Below, piece by piece: positions 36,827-47,520 of a stretch of DNA of 64,000 nucleotides. Origin of the DNA: Scenedesmus sp. ARA3 (Eukaryota > Chlorophyta > Chlorophyceae > Sphaeropleales > Scenedesmaceae). A model generated the notes under the pieces. The model saw nothing but the letters and a program-made list of their open reading frames with translations, was not told the origin of the DNA and did not search any database. The stretch lies in NCBI GenBank assembly GCA_004335835.1, contig RWJK01000451.1:1-64000 (forward strand), in the 5' to 3' direction. The position numbers were made by a program, and so were the translations under genes. Position 1 is the first letter of the stretch, and each line of letters opens with the position of its first letter.

Positions 36827-37249
36827 TCAGCCTCCAGTACGCTGCTTGTCTAGCTGCAGGTATACATCCAGCCTGCCTTTGAGCTGCACAAAGGCCTCCC
36901 TGATTTGCAACACCAGCTGCTGGCAGGCTGCTGCATTCTGCTGCTGGCAGCCCTCCCGGAGCTTGATGCACAGCTGCGCGATGTACGTGGCTCCTAAACT
37001 AGCACTGCTGCCCTTGAACTGGTGCACTATTTGGTCTAGCTCATCGTAGTCGGGCGCGGGCGAGCTGAGCAGCTGGTACACTTTCTCGATCTTGCCCACT
37101 GAGTCATCAAAGTATAGCTCCACAACTTCTTTCACAAAATCCGGGTTGCTCTCGTCTTGTAGCTGTATTAGTTGGCTAAACTGGTCGTCTAGGATACCCT
37201 CTGCCTGCATGCATTTAACCAGCTCTAGCTGCTGCTCCAGCAGCGCCAT
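36827..37249 (-). CDS. AHP: Histidine-containing phosphotransfer (HPt) protein
   Basis: Intronless 140-residue frame, the full length of plant AHP proteins. HPt proteins carry a phosphoryl group from hybrid histidine kinases (cytokinin-type receptors in plants) to response regulators in multistep phosphorelays. The family core is intact: GILDDQFSQLIQLQDESNPD, EVVELYFDDS, then VHQFKGSSASLGA, in which the His is the phosphorylated residue and the following KGSS is the docking signature. The helical C-terminus ends LQLDKQRTGG. The start is the first ATG (MALLEQQLELVKCM), which aligns with plant homologues. An upstream in-frame GTG is not needed. Two TATA-like sequences lie within about 35 nt of the ATG. 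A true phospho-accepting form rather than a pseudo-HPt. Partner kinases are not in the window. Confidence 0.95.
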   Translation of the reverse strand: MALLEQQLELVKCMQAEGILDDQFSQLIQLQDESNPDFVKEVVELYFDDSVGKIEKVYQLLSSPAPDYDELDQIVHQFKGSSASLGATYIAQLCIKLREGCQQQNAAACQQLVLQIREAFVQLKGRLDVYLQLDKQRTGG

Positions 37250-37262
37250 CGCTGTGTCCACT

Positions 37263-37281
37263 AGTATATATCGGTATATAA
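37263..37281 (-). promoter_or_regulatory. Double TATA-like promoter of the HPt gene
   Basis: Minus strand reads TTATATACCGATATATAC just upstream of the HPt ATG. The distance to the ATG is about 14-32 nt, so the leader would be extremely short if either box is used. Confidence 0.45.
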
Positions 37282-37472
37282 GTGCTCAGCACATGGTGCA
37301 CGGTGGTCACCAGAGCAGTACTTCACTCTGCTGCCTGGCTGCCGGTGTGCTGTTGCAAGTATCAGGCAAGGACGAACGATATGAGCTGAAATGCTGTGAC
37401 TGTACTCACAAACAATACACTGCAAACTGGACTTCACACCTGGTTGCCTCGGGACCCTGAAGGCAAGCATGT

Positions 37473-37478
37473 GTTACA
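37473..37478 (-). terminator. TGTAAC poly(A) signal of CysRS
   Basis: TGTAAC on the minus strand about 285 nt after the CysRS stop codon and before the HPt promoter. Confidence 0.6.
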
Positions 37479-37762
37479 GGGGTTTGCAGACGGGGTTCCC
37501 CAACCACTCCCACACTCTTCACCCTGCTGACCAGGCAGCCATGGTGCCTTCAAACTTTCACTGCCACGACTGCTGACAGGCAATATGTGCACAGCAGCGT
37601 CATCCATACTACAGACATCTGGTGGTCCTGGGTCACAGGCAAGCGTGCTTTAACAGTGTTGTGCGGTTGAACCGCGCCAGCCGGTTCCTTGCGCAGACTG
37701 GTTAGCATGCTGGCACCACCCGCTCCGTATGCAACATGCATGCATGTATATGCATGCAAGCG

Positions 37763-39972
37763 TCACTCTGCGTCCTGCAGCCCTGGCCTCCAGCTGGTGC
37801 CCTCAGGGCTGTCCATGAGCATGATGCCCTTGGCAGACAGCTCCACGCGCACAGCGTCCGCAGCAGCAAAGTCCTTGGCGGCACGCGCAGCAGCGCGCGC
37901 AGCAATACGCTCCTCAACCTAGCAGCAGCACCATGCAGCGGCAGCAGCAGAGCACGGCAGTGGGGCGAGGTAACACCGCCTTTCAGCACCACAAGCGCGG
38001 CATAACGTATCATCACTGTGCAAATGACGACACAACAATGTGCAACACACCCTGCAAATGTTGGCACACCCTGCTAATGAGCTTGCATGCCTCTGCACTC
38101 CCCCGCCCCCATGTGCATGAGCACACACATCCACACAAGGCCACGCACCTCCTGCTGGGTCAGCCCTGCACGTGCCAGTGCCAGGCTCTTGAGCGCGTCC
38201 AGGCAGGCAGCCAGGTCAGGCACGGCCAGGCCCAGCAGCTGCAGCGAGGCAAGCAGCCCAGCCTGGTACTCCGCCAGCAGCTGCAGCCTGCACAGCACAG
38301 CACCAACACAGCACTGCCTGTCGGCGCGACAGGCACCCAGCTACAGCCAATGACAGCAACACTAAACCGCCTGCAAACTGCGTTCGCTGCAGCAATCCTC
38401 CGATGCTGCCCTGCACAGCACAGCGCAGCATCACGCAGCCAGAGATACACCGTTAGGCACTCATTGTGTGCGGCTAAGCATCCTTTGAATTACTTTCTAT
38501 TCTAACCTACAGTACAACTGTGTGTGCTGTCTCACCGCTTGGGGTTCTTGCGGCCGGCCTTGGTTGACAGCAGGTCGTTGATGGCCTTGAGCGGCGCTGA
38601 CATGGCGCTCACAGCAGCAGGGCTGTTCAAATCATCCAGCAGTGCAGCCACCACACTGCCCAGCAGCTCACCACCCACACCAGCAGGCACCACATCCGCA
38701 GCATCAGCAGCAGCAGAGTCACTAGCACTGCTGCTCGGTGCTGCTGCAATGCTAGCGGCAGCCACCGCAGCAGCGCCGGCCTCGCCAGAGTTCTGCAGAG
38801 CTGCATCCACATCTGCCAGCGTCTGCAGCACGTAGTACAGCCGTGCGCTGGCGTCCTCGAGTGCTTTTTGTGTGTAGTTGACCGGGGCACGGTATTGGCT
38901 GCTGAGCAGGAACCAGCGCAGCGCTGAGGGGTGATACAGCTTCAGCACATCACGGATGGTGAAGAAGTTGCCCAGGGACTTGGACATCTTCTCGCTATCC
39001 ACGTTGACAAAGCCGTTGTGCAGCCAGAAGCGCACAAAGTCTGCGGGGCTGCTGCTGCTGTCGTCTGGGCTGCTGCCAGCTGCTGCGGCTGCAGCTGCTT
39101 CGCTGTGCTGGTGGTTGTGCCCGCAGCTGCATGGGCCGGCGGCAGCCTGTGCGTTAGGGGTCAACAGATGCAAGCAGGAACATTAGCCATTCAGCAAAGC
39201 GTGCAGGTACCAGTACACCTGCTGTGGTGAAGCTCACCGACCCAACATCCATCTGCACTGCTTCTGCTGAGCTGCTGACAACACATGCGCACATACGCTT
39301 GTGCGGCTCGCGCAGCCGACCATGCTAGCTGCCGGCATGTCATCATCTCCCTTCAACCAGACAACGGCATAGTTATTCGCTACAGTCAGCAGTGCAGCCA
39401 TCCAACCAACTCAACCCAGCCCGCTTGCCGCAGCCCCACCTGCGACTGCGCGAGCTCATTCTCGTGGTGGGGGAACACCAGGTCCCTGCCGCCGCCGTGG
39501 ATGTCAATAACGTCACCCATCAGCTCCGCGATCATGCTGCTGCACTCGATGTGCCAGCCGGGCCGGCCCTGGCCCCAGGGGCTGGCCCAGGCGGGCTCCC
39601 CGGGCTTGGCTGCCTTCCACAGCGCAAAGTCAGCGGGGCTGCGCTTGCGGGAGTCAACCGCCACGCGCTCCCCGGCGCGGTTGTCTTCCTGCAAGGAAGA
39701 AGGGGCGGCGTGTGTCAGTGGCAGGTCTTGTAAGGATGCTGCACTGTCCACACGTGAGCTCACGCCTCTTGCTTGGTCAAGGTGCTTGCTATACGTTTGC
39801 GCTTGAAACATGACAGAGACAAAGGCTGACAGCACAACAGATTCGACCTGACCTAAGGACAAGATGTTTCTGCTGCTGCAGAAGCGTGCGGCAGTTTATT
39901 CTGAACAGCTAGCTGCAAAGCATGCCAATGAAGTCTAGGGCAGGGACAGGCAGGAAAAATGGCTGCTGCTGC

Positions 39973-40029
<57 letters not shown>

Positions 40030-41828
40030 ACCTGTGAGCGGCCTGACAGCCTGCCGTAGCCTGGCAGTGATGCCACGTCAAAGTACACATCGCCGTCAGG
40101 CAGTGCGTAGGCGTGGCCATTGTCGATGATCTTGTTGATGGTCGCCACCATGGCTGGAATGAAGTCCGTGGCCTTGGGCTCAGCCTGCATGGCAAGGACA
40201 GCAGCAGGGAGAGAAAGACATCAGCAGGCGTCATGCAAGGGGTCGACAAGGGGCAAGAAAGGGTATTGGAGGTTAATAAGGTGGGCAGCAACATCATGCC
40301 AAGTGAGGGCGCATGCAGAAAAGGTGTTGGGCTCAAGGTGGTAGGCTGGTGGTTGGCGAAAGGAACTAGAAGCATCTCCCAGCACACAGCCACGTCCCAC
40401 TGTGCAACACGCAGTGTCAAGCGCTGGCAATGCCACACACTGCTGGCGTGCCCCGAGTGGCAGGCATAGACTGCCTGCACACGCACAGGCAATCTGGCCC
40501 CCGCTGATGGCGGCACACTGCAGCCTAGTCGCTCCTCTGCACATCGTGAACCTTCACAGCACAACACGAACTGGGCCACCAGATGCAGAATGATAGCGCA
40601 GCTGATGCAACTGCCTGAATCTCTGTCACTCGCACCCACGCACCGTAGGCGCCAGGCAGCCCAGCTGCTGCATGTCTGTGTGGAACTCAGTGATGAAGCG
40701 CGCCGACAGGGCCAGCGGGTCCTCGCCTGTCGCTGCTGCGCGCGCGATGATCTTGTCGTCCACGTCCGTGAAGTTGCGCACGTACTGCACATTGTAATGC
40801 AGGTGCCGCAGCAGGCGGTACAGCACATCGAACGCGACGTACACGCGCGCGTGGCCTGCAGCACAATAAGCACAAAGGGCAAGAAGTGCATGGTGGCGGA
40901 AATAATGGCAATGACACGATCAGGAGCGACAACAGCTTGTCCTGAGGCAGCTCCTGAAAGCAACGTTAGGGCCGGGTAATGCTTCAGCTACAGGCTAGCA
41001 GTCAGTTGCCAGAATACACCTGCACCTGCCTGTCATTACAGAGCTAGGCGTGTGAAACATGCTGCTTCAGTAGCTATGCTGACATGCTGCAGTGCCAGCA
41101 CACCCAGGTGTGCCCCTGGTGCCTACACAGCACCTGCCAACCTGCAATTGCTGAGAAACGGCATGTGCATCGCCAGACTGCCCATGCAGCCTAACCTGTG
41201 CCGAAGCTGCATCGCTGCTACAGCTGTGAGCTGCATCTGCTTATGTATGACTTGGCGTTGTTGTGCCATGGGCTTGCTGTATATGCTGACTGCTGTCAAG
41301 TGCTGCACAAGCTGCTTCCGCGTCAGCACAGCTGCTGACAAACTTGAACTCGGCTCAATATCAAAATGCACGCTCACCTATGTGGCTGTAGTCGTACACG
41401 GTCACACCGCACACGTACATCTGCACCTTGTCTCCCATGCCTGGCCGGGGTGTAAAGTGCTCCTTGCGGCGTGACATGGTATTGTACAGCTGCAGCTGGC
41501 CACGCAGCTGGCTGACATCAGGCAGTGCTGCTGCTGCTGGTGGTGCGGCCTGCTTCTGCTTCTGCTTTTGTTTCTGCTTCTGCTGAGGCTGCGTGGTGGT
41601 GGCGGAGGCGTCCGCTGCTGCTGCTGCTACTACATGATGACGACAGCTGCTGGAGGTCCAGCTGAGTAAGCTTGGACACAAACGCTGCTGCGGCCGCAAG
41701 TTGTGTGCTGAGGACAGCTGTGCTTCCCAGTTGCTGCTGCAGTGGGCTAAGAGGCTCCTGCCACGTTGTAGCCTGCCTGCTGCTAGGTGCATGCTGCTCT
41801 TGTGCTGCAGCAGATGCCGGCCAGTCAT
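37763..41828 (-). CDS. CARS: Cysteinyl-tRNA synthetase, organelle-targeted
   Basis: Seven exons in consistent phase: 41828-41378, 40855-40644, 40184-40032, 39688-39440, 39146-38536, 38287-38149, 37918-37763; about 656 residues. A bacterial-type class I synthetase that charges tRNA-Cys. The first 110 residues are Arg/Ser/Ala-rich with no homology, consistent with a plastid/mitochondrial transit peptide. Next come [16 protein letters not shown] (HIGH motif, its last His across intron 1), [60 protein letters not shown] and [14 protein letters not shown] (KMSKS motif). The zinc ligands (Cys of YVCG, Cys of HIEC, His and Glu of HHENE) are all present. Exon 5 begins with an insert, [11 protein letters not shown] plus Ala/Ser, ahead of the [10 protein letters not shown] block. 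The C-terminus ends [13 protein letters not shown]. The start could also be the ATG at 41792. Intron 3 begins GTG followed by 18 CAG units. Confidence 0.92.
39975..40028 (-). repeat. (CAG)18 array starting 3 nt inside a splice donor
   Basis: On the sense strand the CysRS intron 40031-39689 begins GTG and then 18 CAG units. The next exon joins in phase, so the array is normally intronic. If retained, it would add a Gln run and then a stop. Confidence 0.9.
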
Positions 41829-42357
41829 TGCGCAGGGGTTGTGCATGGCATTGCAAGCGTGCTGCATCGCCCCCTGCAACACCGAGGTGCCAAGTCGAAG
41901 TATCTTCGTCTTGCTGGCCAATGCGTTTACCTCACACCACACGATCGCAGCACAGAGTTGGGGGAGGCACCGAAGCCAAAAACAGCGAAAAGCGCCGAAC
42001 CTGCAGCTTGAGAACCAGCAATTGCAGTGACTACGGATGCAAATTGCTGACAAATGCTGCAATTCTGCACAGCCTGGCTGTCAGTGCCATGTCCTGCCTC
42101 GCCGTTCCCTCTTCCCCTGTTCCAAGCAAAAGCTGAGTTCTTCTGCTGTGCTCAGACGCGCAGCAGTAGCAATGAAACCGCCATTAAAAGTTTCCCAAAG
42201 ATGAAGCCGGTTCCACATCGTTACAGGTTCGCAGCTCTCGCCTACACAACACCTGGCCACAGCCTGGCAGGCCTGACAAGGAACAACTTGATGATGCTTG
42301 CACTGGAGCAAGAAATTTCACAACATATCTCAACAGCAGCAGCATCAGACGCATTAC
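41829..42357 (-). promoter_or_regulatory. J-domain gene 3' UTR and CysRS promoter
   Basis: 529 bp between tandem minus-strand genes. TGTAAC at 42220-42225 should end the J-domain transcript, leaving about 390 bp for the CysRS promoter and leader. No TATA box recognised. Confidence 0.5.
42220..42225 (-). terminator. TGTAAC poly(A) signal of the J-domain gene
   Basis: Minus-strand TGTAAC about 135 nt after the stop codon at 42358. Confidence 0.65.
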
Positions 42358-42517
42358 TTATCGTCCCCCGCTGCTGAATCGGCTGGAGAGGTTCCCTGCT
42401 GCCTTGAGCAGGTCTCCCGCAGCCTTGGGCCGCGTCAGCTGCACCTCCAGGTCCTTATCCCTGTCCCACGGCTGCCAGGGGTGCTTGCCCTGCCACGACT
42501 CCGCCTCAGGCGCGTCT

Positions 42518-42556
<39 letters not shown>

Positions 42557-44906
42557 TCAGCAGTAGACAGGCAGCTTATCGTCAGGCAGGCTGTTTGGCA
42601 GGCAGCTGCACAGGCAGGTAACCGACACCAGAAGCGAAGCGCTGACTCCGGCGAGACACTGACTGTTTTGTAGGCGCTGTGGTCAAGCAGCAGCTGGCAG
42701 CAGCCGATACGGCAGAATTCTATACAACTACGTGCACAGCCGGATGATGCTGTCCACGCGACACGGCAATCACCAGCCAACAGCCGAGGCGGCCAGCTTC
42801 GCACATGGCGGAGGGATGCGGCCAGCAGGCAGCGCACACCAGCATTTGCAGCACCACAGCACGCCATGGCCAACCCAGCCCACCACCCTGCCCACCTGCT
42901 GCTTTGCGCTTCTGGCCCTTGCTGCCCTGCTCCTTCTCCTTCCTGCTGCTCTTGTCCTTGTCCCGGCTCTTCTCCTTCTTCTCTCTCTTCTCCTCCTTCT
43001 CTTTCTCCTTTTCTTTCTCCTTATCTCTCTCCTTGCTGCCCTTGTCCTTCTTCCTGCCAGGCGGCGCCTGCTCAGCGTGCTGCTCCAGCAAGCTCTTCTG
43101 CCTGTGGCTCGCATTGTACTTGGCCATGGCAGCAAGCAGCTCAGCAGACACAGGCGCACCCTCAATCGCAGCAGCACTCGCAGACGGCCCAGCCAGCGCA
43201 TACACTGCCGGGCCAGCAGCCGGCAGCAGGCCTGCTGCGCGCTGCGCGGCCTGCTGCGGCGTGTCTGTCCAGCCGCTGCTGTCGCCTGGCTTTTTGGAGC
43301 CGAAGCGGTTGAAGGACGTCTGGCTCACCTGCGCAGCAGCAGACGGCAGCAGCAGCAGCAGCAGCAGCACGCGCAGAGTCTTGAGCGCACTCAACTTGCG
43401 CTGCAACCGACAGGCAGCAAGATTGCGTGATGACGCTGTTGCCAGTTACCTGCCACAGTACAGTACACAGACCCTATGGCAACGCCTAAACTGGCCTGTC
43501 AGCAGCCACAACGCACCTGAGACAGCCCAGCCGCCAGCACAGACGCTGCGCTGCGGTCCTGCTGCGTGGGCAGGTCCGTCATCCAGGTGTCTCGCGCAGC
43601 CGGCTGTGCAGCCTGCGCAGCAGCCAGCACAGCAGCCAGCTCTGCAGGCACAGCCTCACCCCTGGCCTTGCGCCACGCCACCTCCCGCTCCGCTGCTGCT
43701 GCTGCTGCAACCGCCTGCTGCCGCAGCGCTGCGTCTGCTTGCGCAGCGTCATGCGCGGCGCGCTGCTGCGTGTCCTGCAGCAGCTGCGCTGCTTTGCTGA
43801 CTGCCTGGAAAGCCTCCTGTGCTGCGGGGTGGCTGCACTTATCTGGATGCACCAGCAGCGACACCCGCCAGTAGCTCTTCCGGATGCTTGCTGCATCAGC
43901 AGTAGCCTCCACACCAAGCACAGCATATGGATCCATGGCCGGCGCACCCGCTGCTGTACCTGTACCTGCAGCAGCGGGGCCGTTTGCAGCGGCGGCAGCA
44001 GCTTCGCGCAGCACGCGCAGCACCCGCAGCACCTGCGCCTCGCGTGCATCTGCTGGTGCTGCATCTGCCTCATCCACAAAATCGGGCGGGGGAGGGCCCA
44101 CCAGGGGCTCTGCATCCTGCTGGTAGCCGCCTGCTGCCTCCACGTCTGCGTGGTACGCTGCTGCTGCTGCCAGCAGCTCTGCTGGGGGTGCTGCGGGGCC
44201 CATCACGCGACGCTTGGGGGCTGCTGCTGCAGCACAGCAGCAAGCGACACACACACAGGCAGACGCGTGAGCATAAGAACTGTGGACAAAAACGCGGCAC
44301 GATGCGGTGCAGGGCCCAGAGAGCGCAGACACAGCAGGCTTCCAGTGGACAATTGGCATCTTCCTCTTTCCCTCCTCCTCGTTATCACCAGATCAGAGTT
44401 TGAGCAGATGAGTAGTGAGTAGTGAGTAGATGAGCCGACATTTGTAACAAATGCTTTGAAGCAGCAACATCTTGCTGGCGTGTTGCTGGGTCGCGCATGC
44501 AGTCGAAGTGCCAGTGCCTTGAAGCTCCAGTTCTGCAGCTAGCTGTGGATGGCAACTGCTGGCAGGAAACAGCAGGGTGCTCGTACACGCCGCTTGCCTG
44601 ACAGGTTTAACCCACCTTGGGGTACGTCAGCAGCGTCAGGCTCCTCCTGCTGCTCTTGCTGCTGGTGCTGCTGCTCCTGCTGATGTTCATCTTCACTGCT
44701 GGCTGCTGCTGCAGGTGCGTGTGGCCCGACAGGGGGGCCAACAGGACCAACAGCTGTCGCTGCTGCTTCATGCAACTCTTCTTGTGCCTCCTCGTCCTGC
44801 TGCTGCTGCTGCTGCTGCTGGATGCCGCTGCGCGGCTGCTGTTCTTCAGCAGCACCTGCTGCTGCTGCTGCTGTTGCTGCTGAAGCCGGCTGGCGAGCAT
44901 CAGGCG

Positions 44907-44942
<36 letters not shown>

Positions 44943-46080
44943 TGGCTGGCATGCCTGCTGGGGGTGCTGCTGCTGGCCGTGGCGGCTCATCAAACACAGG
45001 CCCAATGATGGACAGCGTGCTGGGCGCCCCCGAGGGCAGCCAGTACTGGCCCTGCAGCAGCCAGGCAGGCAGGCAGACAGGCAGGCAGACGGCAGGGCGG
45101 CCACACAGTAGCAGACACTCACAATAGGCAGCAGCGTGGTGACCAGCATGGATGTTGGCACGACACCAGGGTGCAGGCTGTGTGCGTTGCAGCGGCAGTG
45201 CACGAGGTATCATCTCATACTAGCCACAAAACATACTAGTCACCCCGAGCAGGTCGTTACAGTGCAGCAAACTGCATGCATGCATGCGTGACCCCTGCCC
45301 AAGCCATCCGGATTGTCAGTGCTGCGCTGCTGCCTGTTTCAGCTGCTGTGCTGCTGTTGTGCTTTGCTGTGCTGCATGCATGCAGAGCCGCCTGCTGCGG
45401 CAGGCGCACCTTGGTGAGCTTCAGCCCCAGCAGGCCCAGCGTGTGCTGCAGCTGCGAGCGCAGCAGCGTATCAGGCACGCCAGCCAGGCCCACGGCTCGG
45501 CCGTTGTCCAGCTCCCACAGCAGCTGCAGGCAGAGGCAGCAGCAGCAGTGCAGGTGGATGTGATTGCTGCCGCGTGAATTGCACATGTACTGCGGTGAGG
45601 CAGCGCTGATTGCTAGGGTGCTGCTACTGGTGTGCTGCTGGGTAGCACACTTGTGTTCTGTTTGGCTGTTACATCGCCACATGCATGCTGCTCAGAAACA
45701 AGTGCGTACCAGGTTTGTACCATGTGCTTGCGTGCAAAGGCATGCAGTGTTGCTCTGTCACACGCCATGCAAGAGCAGCCTCTGCTGGTGGTGGCTCGCA
45801 GGAGCTCACCCCCATGCATGAACAAGGCATCACACACCTCTCTGAAGCTCTTTCGCACAGCTGGCTGGCTGGCCAGTAGGTACCTGGCTGCCTGTACAGC
45901 AGCGCGCTCACGCTCCAGCTGAGACAGCGCTGAACCCCTGGCGGGGCCGCCATCGCTGCCACTGCTGCTGTCGCTGCTTGTTGAGGAGCTCCGTTCACGC
46001 TTCTTATGCTTCTTGTGCTTCTTACTGTGCTTCTCCTTCTTGTGCTTCTTGCTAGACTTGTGGCTCTTGGGCTCTTTCAT
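42358..46080 (-). CDS. GPALPP-motif (DUF3752) protein with internal J-domain
   Basis: Six exons in phase: 46080-45838, 45523-45410, 45051-44616, 44220-43517, 43328-42896, 42515-42358; 695 residues. The N-terminus is a Lys/Ser-rich nuclear-type sequence (KHKKEKHSKKHKKHKKRERS). A helical block follows (SFRE joined to LLWELDNGRAVGLAGVPDTLL), then Gln/Ala low-complexity sequence. Gly-Pro-rich motifs typical of GPALPP proteins come next (SIIGPVFDEPP, MGPAAPPAELL, LVGPPPPDF). A J-domain follows, MDPYAVLGVEATADAASIRK, with an intact HPDK motif that would stimulate Hsp70 ATPase. The C-terminal DUF3752-like part has DTWMTDLP, TSFNRFGSKKPGD, SGWTDTPQQAAQR, a highly charged Lys/Glu run and HPWQPWDRDKDLEV, with the stop at 42358. 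Exon 1 was ended at the GTGTGT donor because it keeps phase. A nuclear RNA-processing role is inferred from the family; the Hsp70 partner is unknown. Confidence 0.85.
42519..42554 (-). repeat. (CTG) array forming the last splice acceptor of the J-domain gene
   Basis: Sense strand reads a run of CTG units closing with CAG immediately before the last exon (starts 42515, DAPEAESW). The array replaces the usual polypyrimidine tract. A shorter CTG array precedes the previous exon at 43328. Confidence 0.88.
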
Positions 46081-46700
46081 TGCTGGTAGTGTGCGCTGCT
46101 ACTGCCACTGCTGCTGTCACTGCTACTACTGCTGGTGGCGTGTAGTGTGCTGCGCATGCACAAGCACACATCCCAAACATGTAATCGATCAGCCTTATGT
46201 AACTTCCACCGTGGTTTCTTCGACAAGCGAAAGCAAAGCTAGTACCTGACTAATGCAGCCTGTGAATGGCAGCATGTGTGAATGCTCACACCAACTGCTG
46301 ACTATGATTGGAGGAACAGCATGCCACTTGACTTCTACATGACGTTCAACAGCTCACAAGATGGGAGAACGTATCGGCGTACGAAAACAACAACAGGAAG
46401 CTGTCGTTGGAGGGCCTAACATGTTATGGCCCGGCACCAACTCCGAGACGGTGGCGCTGTCAGCAGCATGCCTGCTGCAAAACTTTAGATGTAGCATTTG
46501 ATTAAACCAAAAGTAAAGGGACCTCTAAAACAACTCACGCCGACAACCGAAAACAAATCGAACCCTAAACAGCAGGCACCAAGAGATCTGTCCTCGACTT
46601 TGTTCGCGGTTGCCGCGTATGCGCTTTCACAGCTGACACATTCCGCTCGAAACATCTCCTGCACTCTCTACCTGCTCATCAAAACCAGAAACAGACCACA
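46081..46700. promoter_or_regulatory. Divergent promoter region, J-domain gene and lumen protein
   Basis: 620 bp between two start codons facing apart. Both promoters and leaders must lie here. No TATA box recognised. Confidence 0.55.
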
Positions 46701-47483
46701 ATGGCCCTGGCAATGAAGCAGGCAGTGGCAACCCGCGCGGTGCGTTCAAGGCCATCTAAATCTTAGATCCCAAGAACTTTGGTGCTTGTTTGGCAGGCAG
46801 CTGACGAGATCGCTTCGGTTGTTGCTGTAGGGTGTGCGCCCATCCCGGGCAGCTGTCGTGGTGCGCGCACAGGTGCAGGAGACCAGCTCCCGCCGCAGCG
46901 TGCTGGGCCTGGTTGCAGCAGGTAGGATGGGGGCTGCGCAGGCGGGCGAGATGCAGCCAGCAAGCCGCTGCTGACTGGACTGGGGCAGCTTGGTGCCTGC
47001 TTGCAGTGTGCAGGGCAGTGATTCAGTTGCACCTGGCATGCTGCAGCTGCAGCTCTCTACAACACAACTTGAATTTCAACAGCGAAAGCAGCAGTCGGCT
47101 AGCTGAGGCATTTCTGTTCCAGACTGACATGTCAGGACACGCCAACAGCAGCAGAGGAGCATCAGCCGTATGCGGTCTGGCAGCAATTGCAGACATTTTA
47201 GTAGCATGCAGCGGCAGCGTTAGCATGTTGCAGCTGAGGCTCAGGCTTGCTGTGTATGCGTCATGCTTGGGGGTTGTTTGGGTCACACTGGCAGCCATGC
47301 CGTAGCTGACGTTAGAAGTGACACCACGCCAGCAGCATGGGTGACGCAATGCTGCCATAATGTGCTGGCAGCAGACTCGCAGCTCATAGGTGAGCAGTTG
47401 GAATGAAGCTTACAAAGCTCATCCTGCACCATGGCGACTGCACCAAGCGTTACGATTGGCCTCCTACGCTGCATGTGCTCTGC

Positions 47484-47520
<37 letters not shown>

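Noticed and set aside
45613..46080. Possible frameshift at a run of five G in exon 1 of the J-domain gene
   Set aside because: The GTGAGC donor after the G run breaks phase, but the earlier GTGTGT donor at 45837 keeps it and gives a natural helix, so no error is needed.
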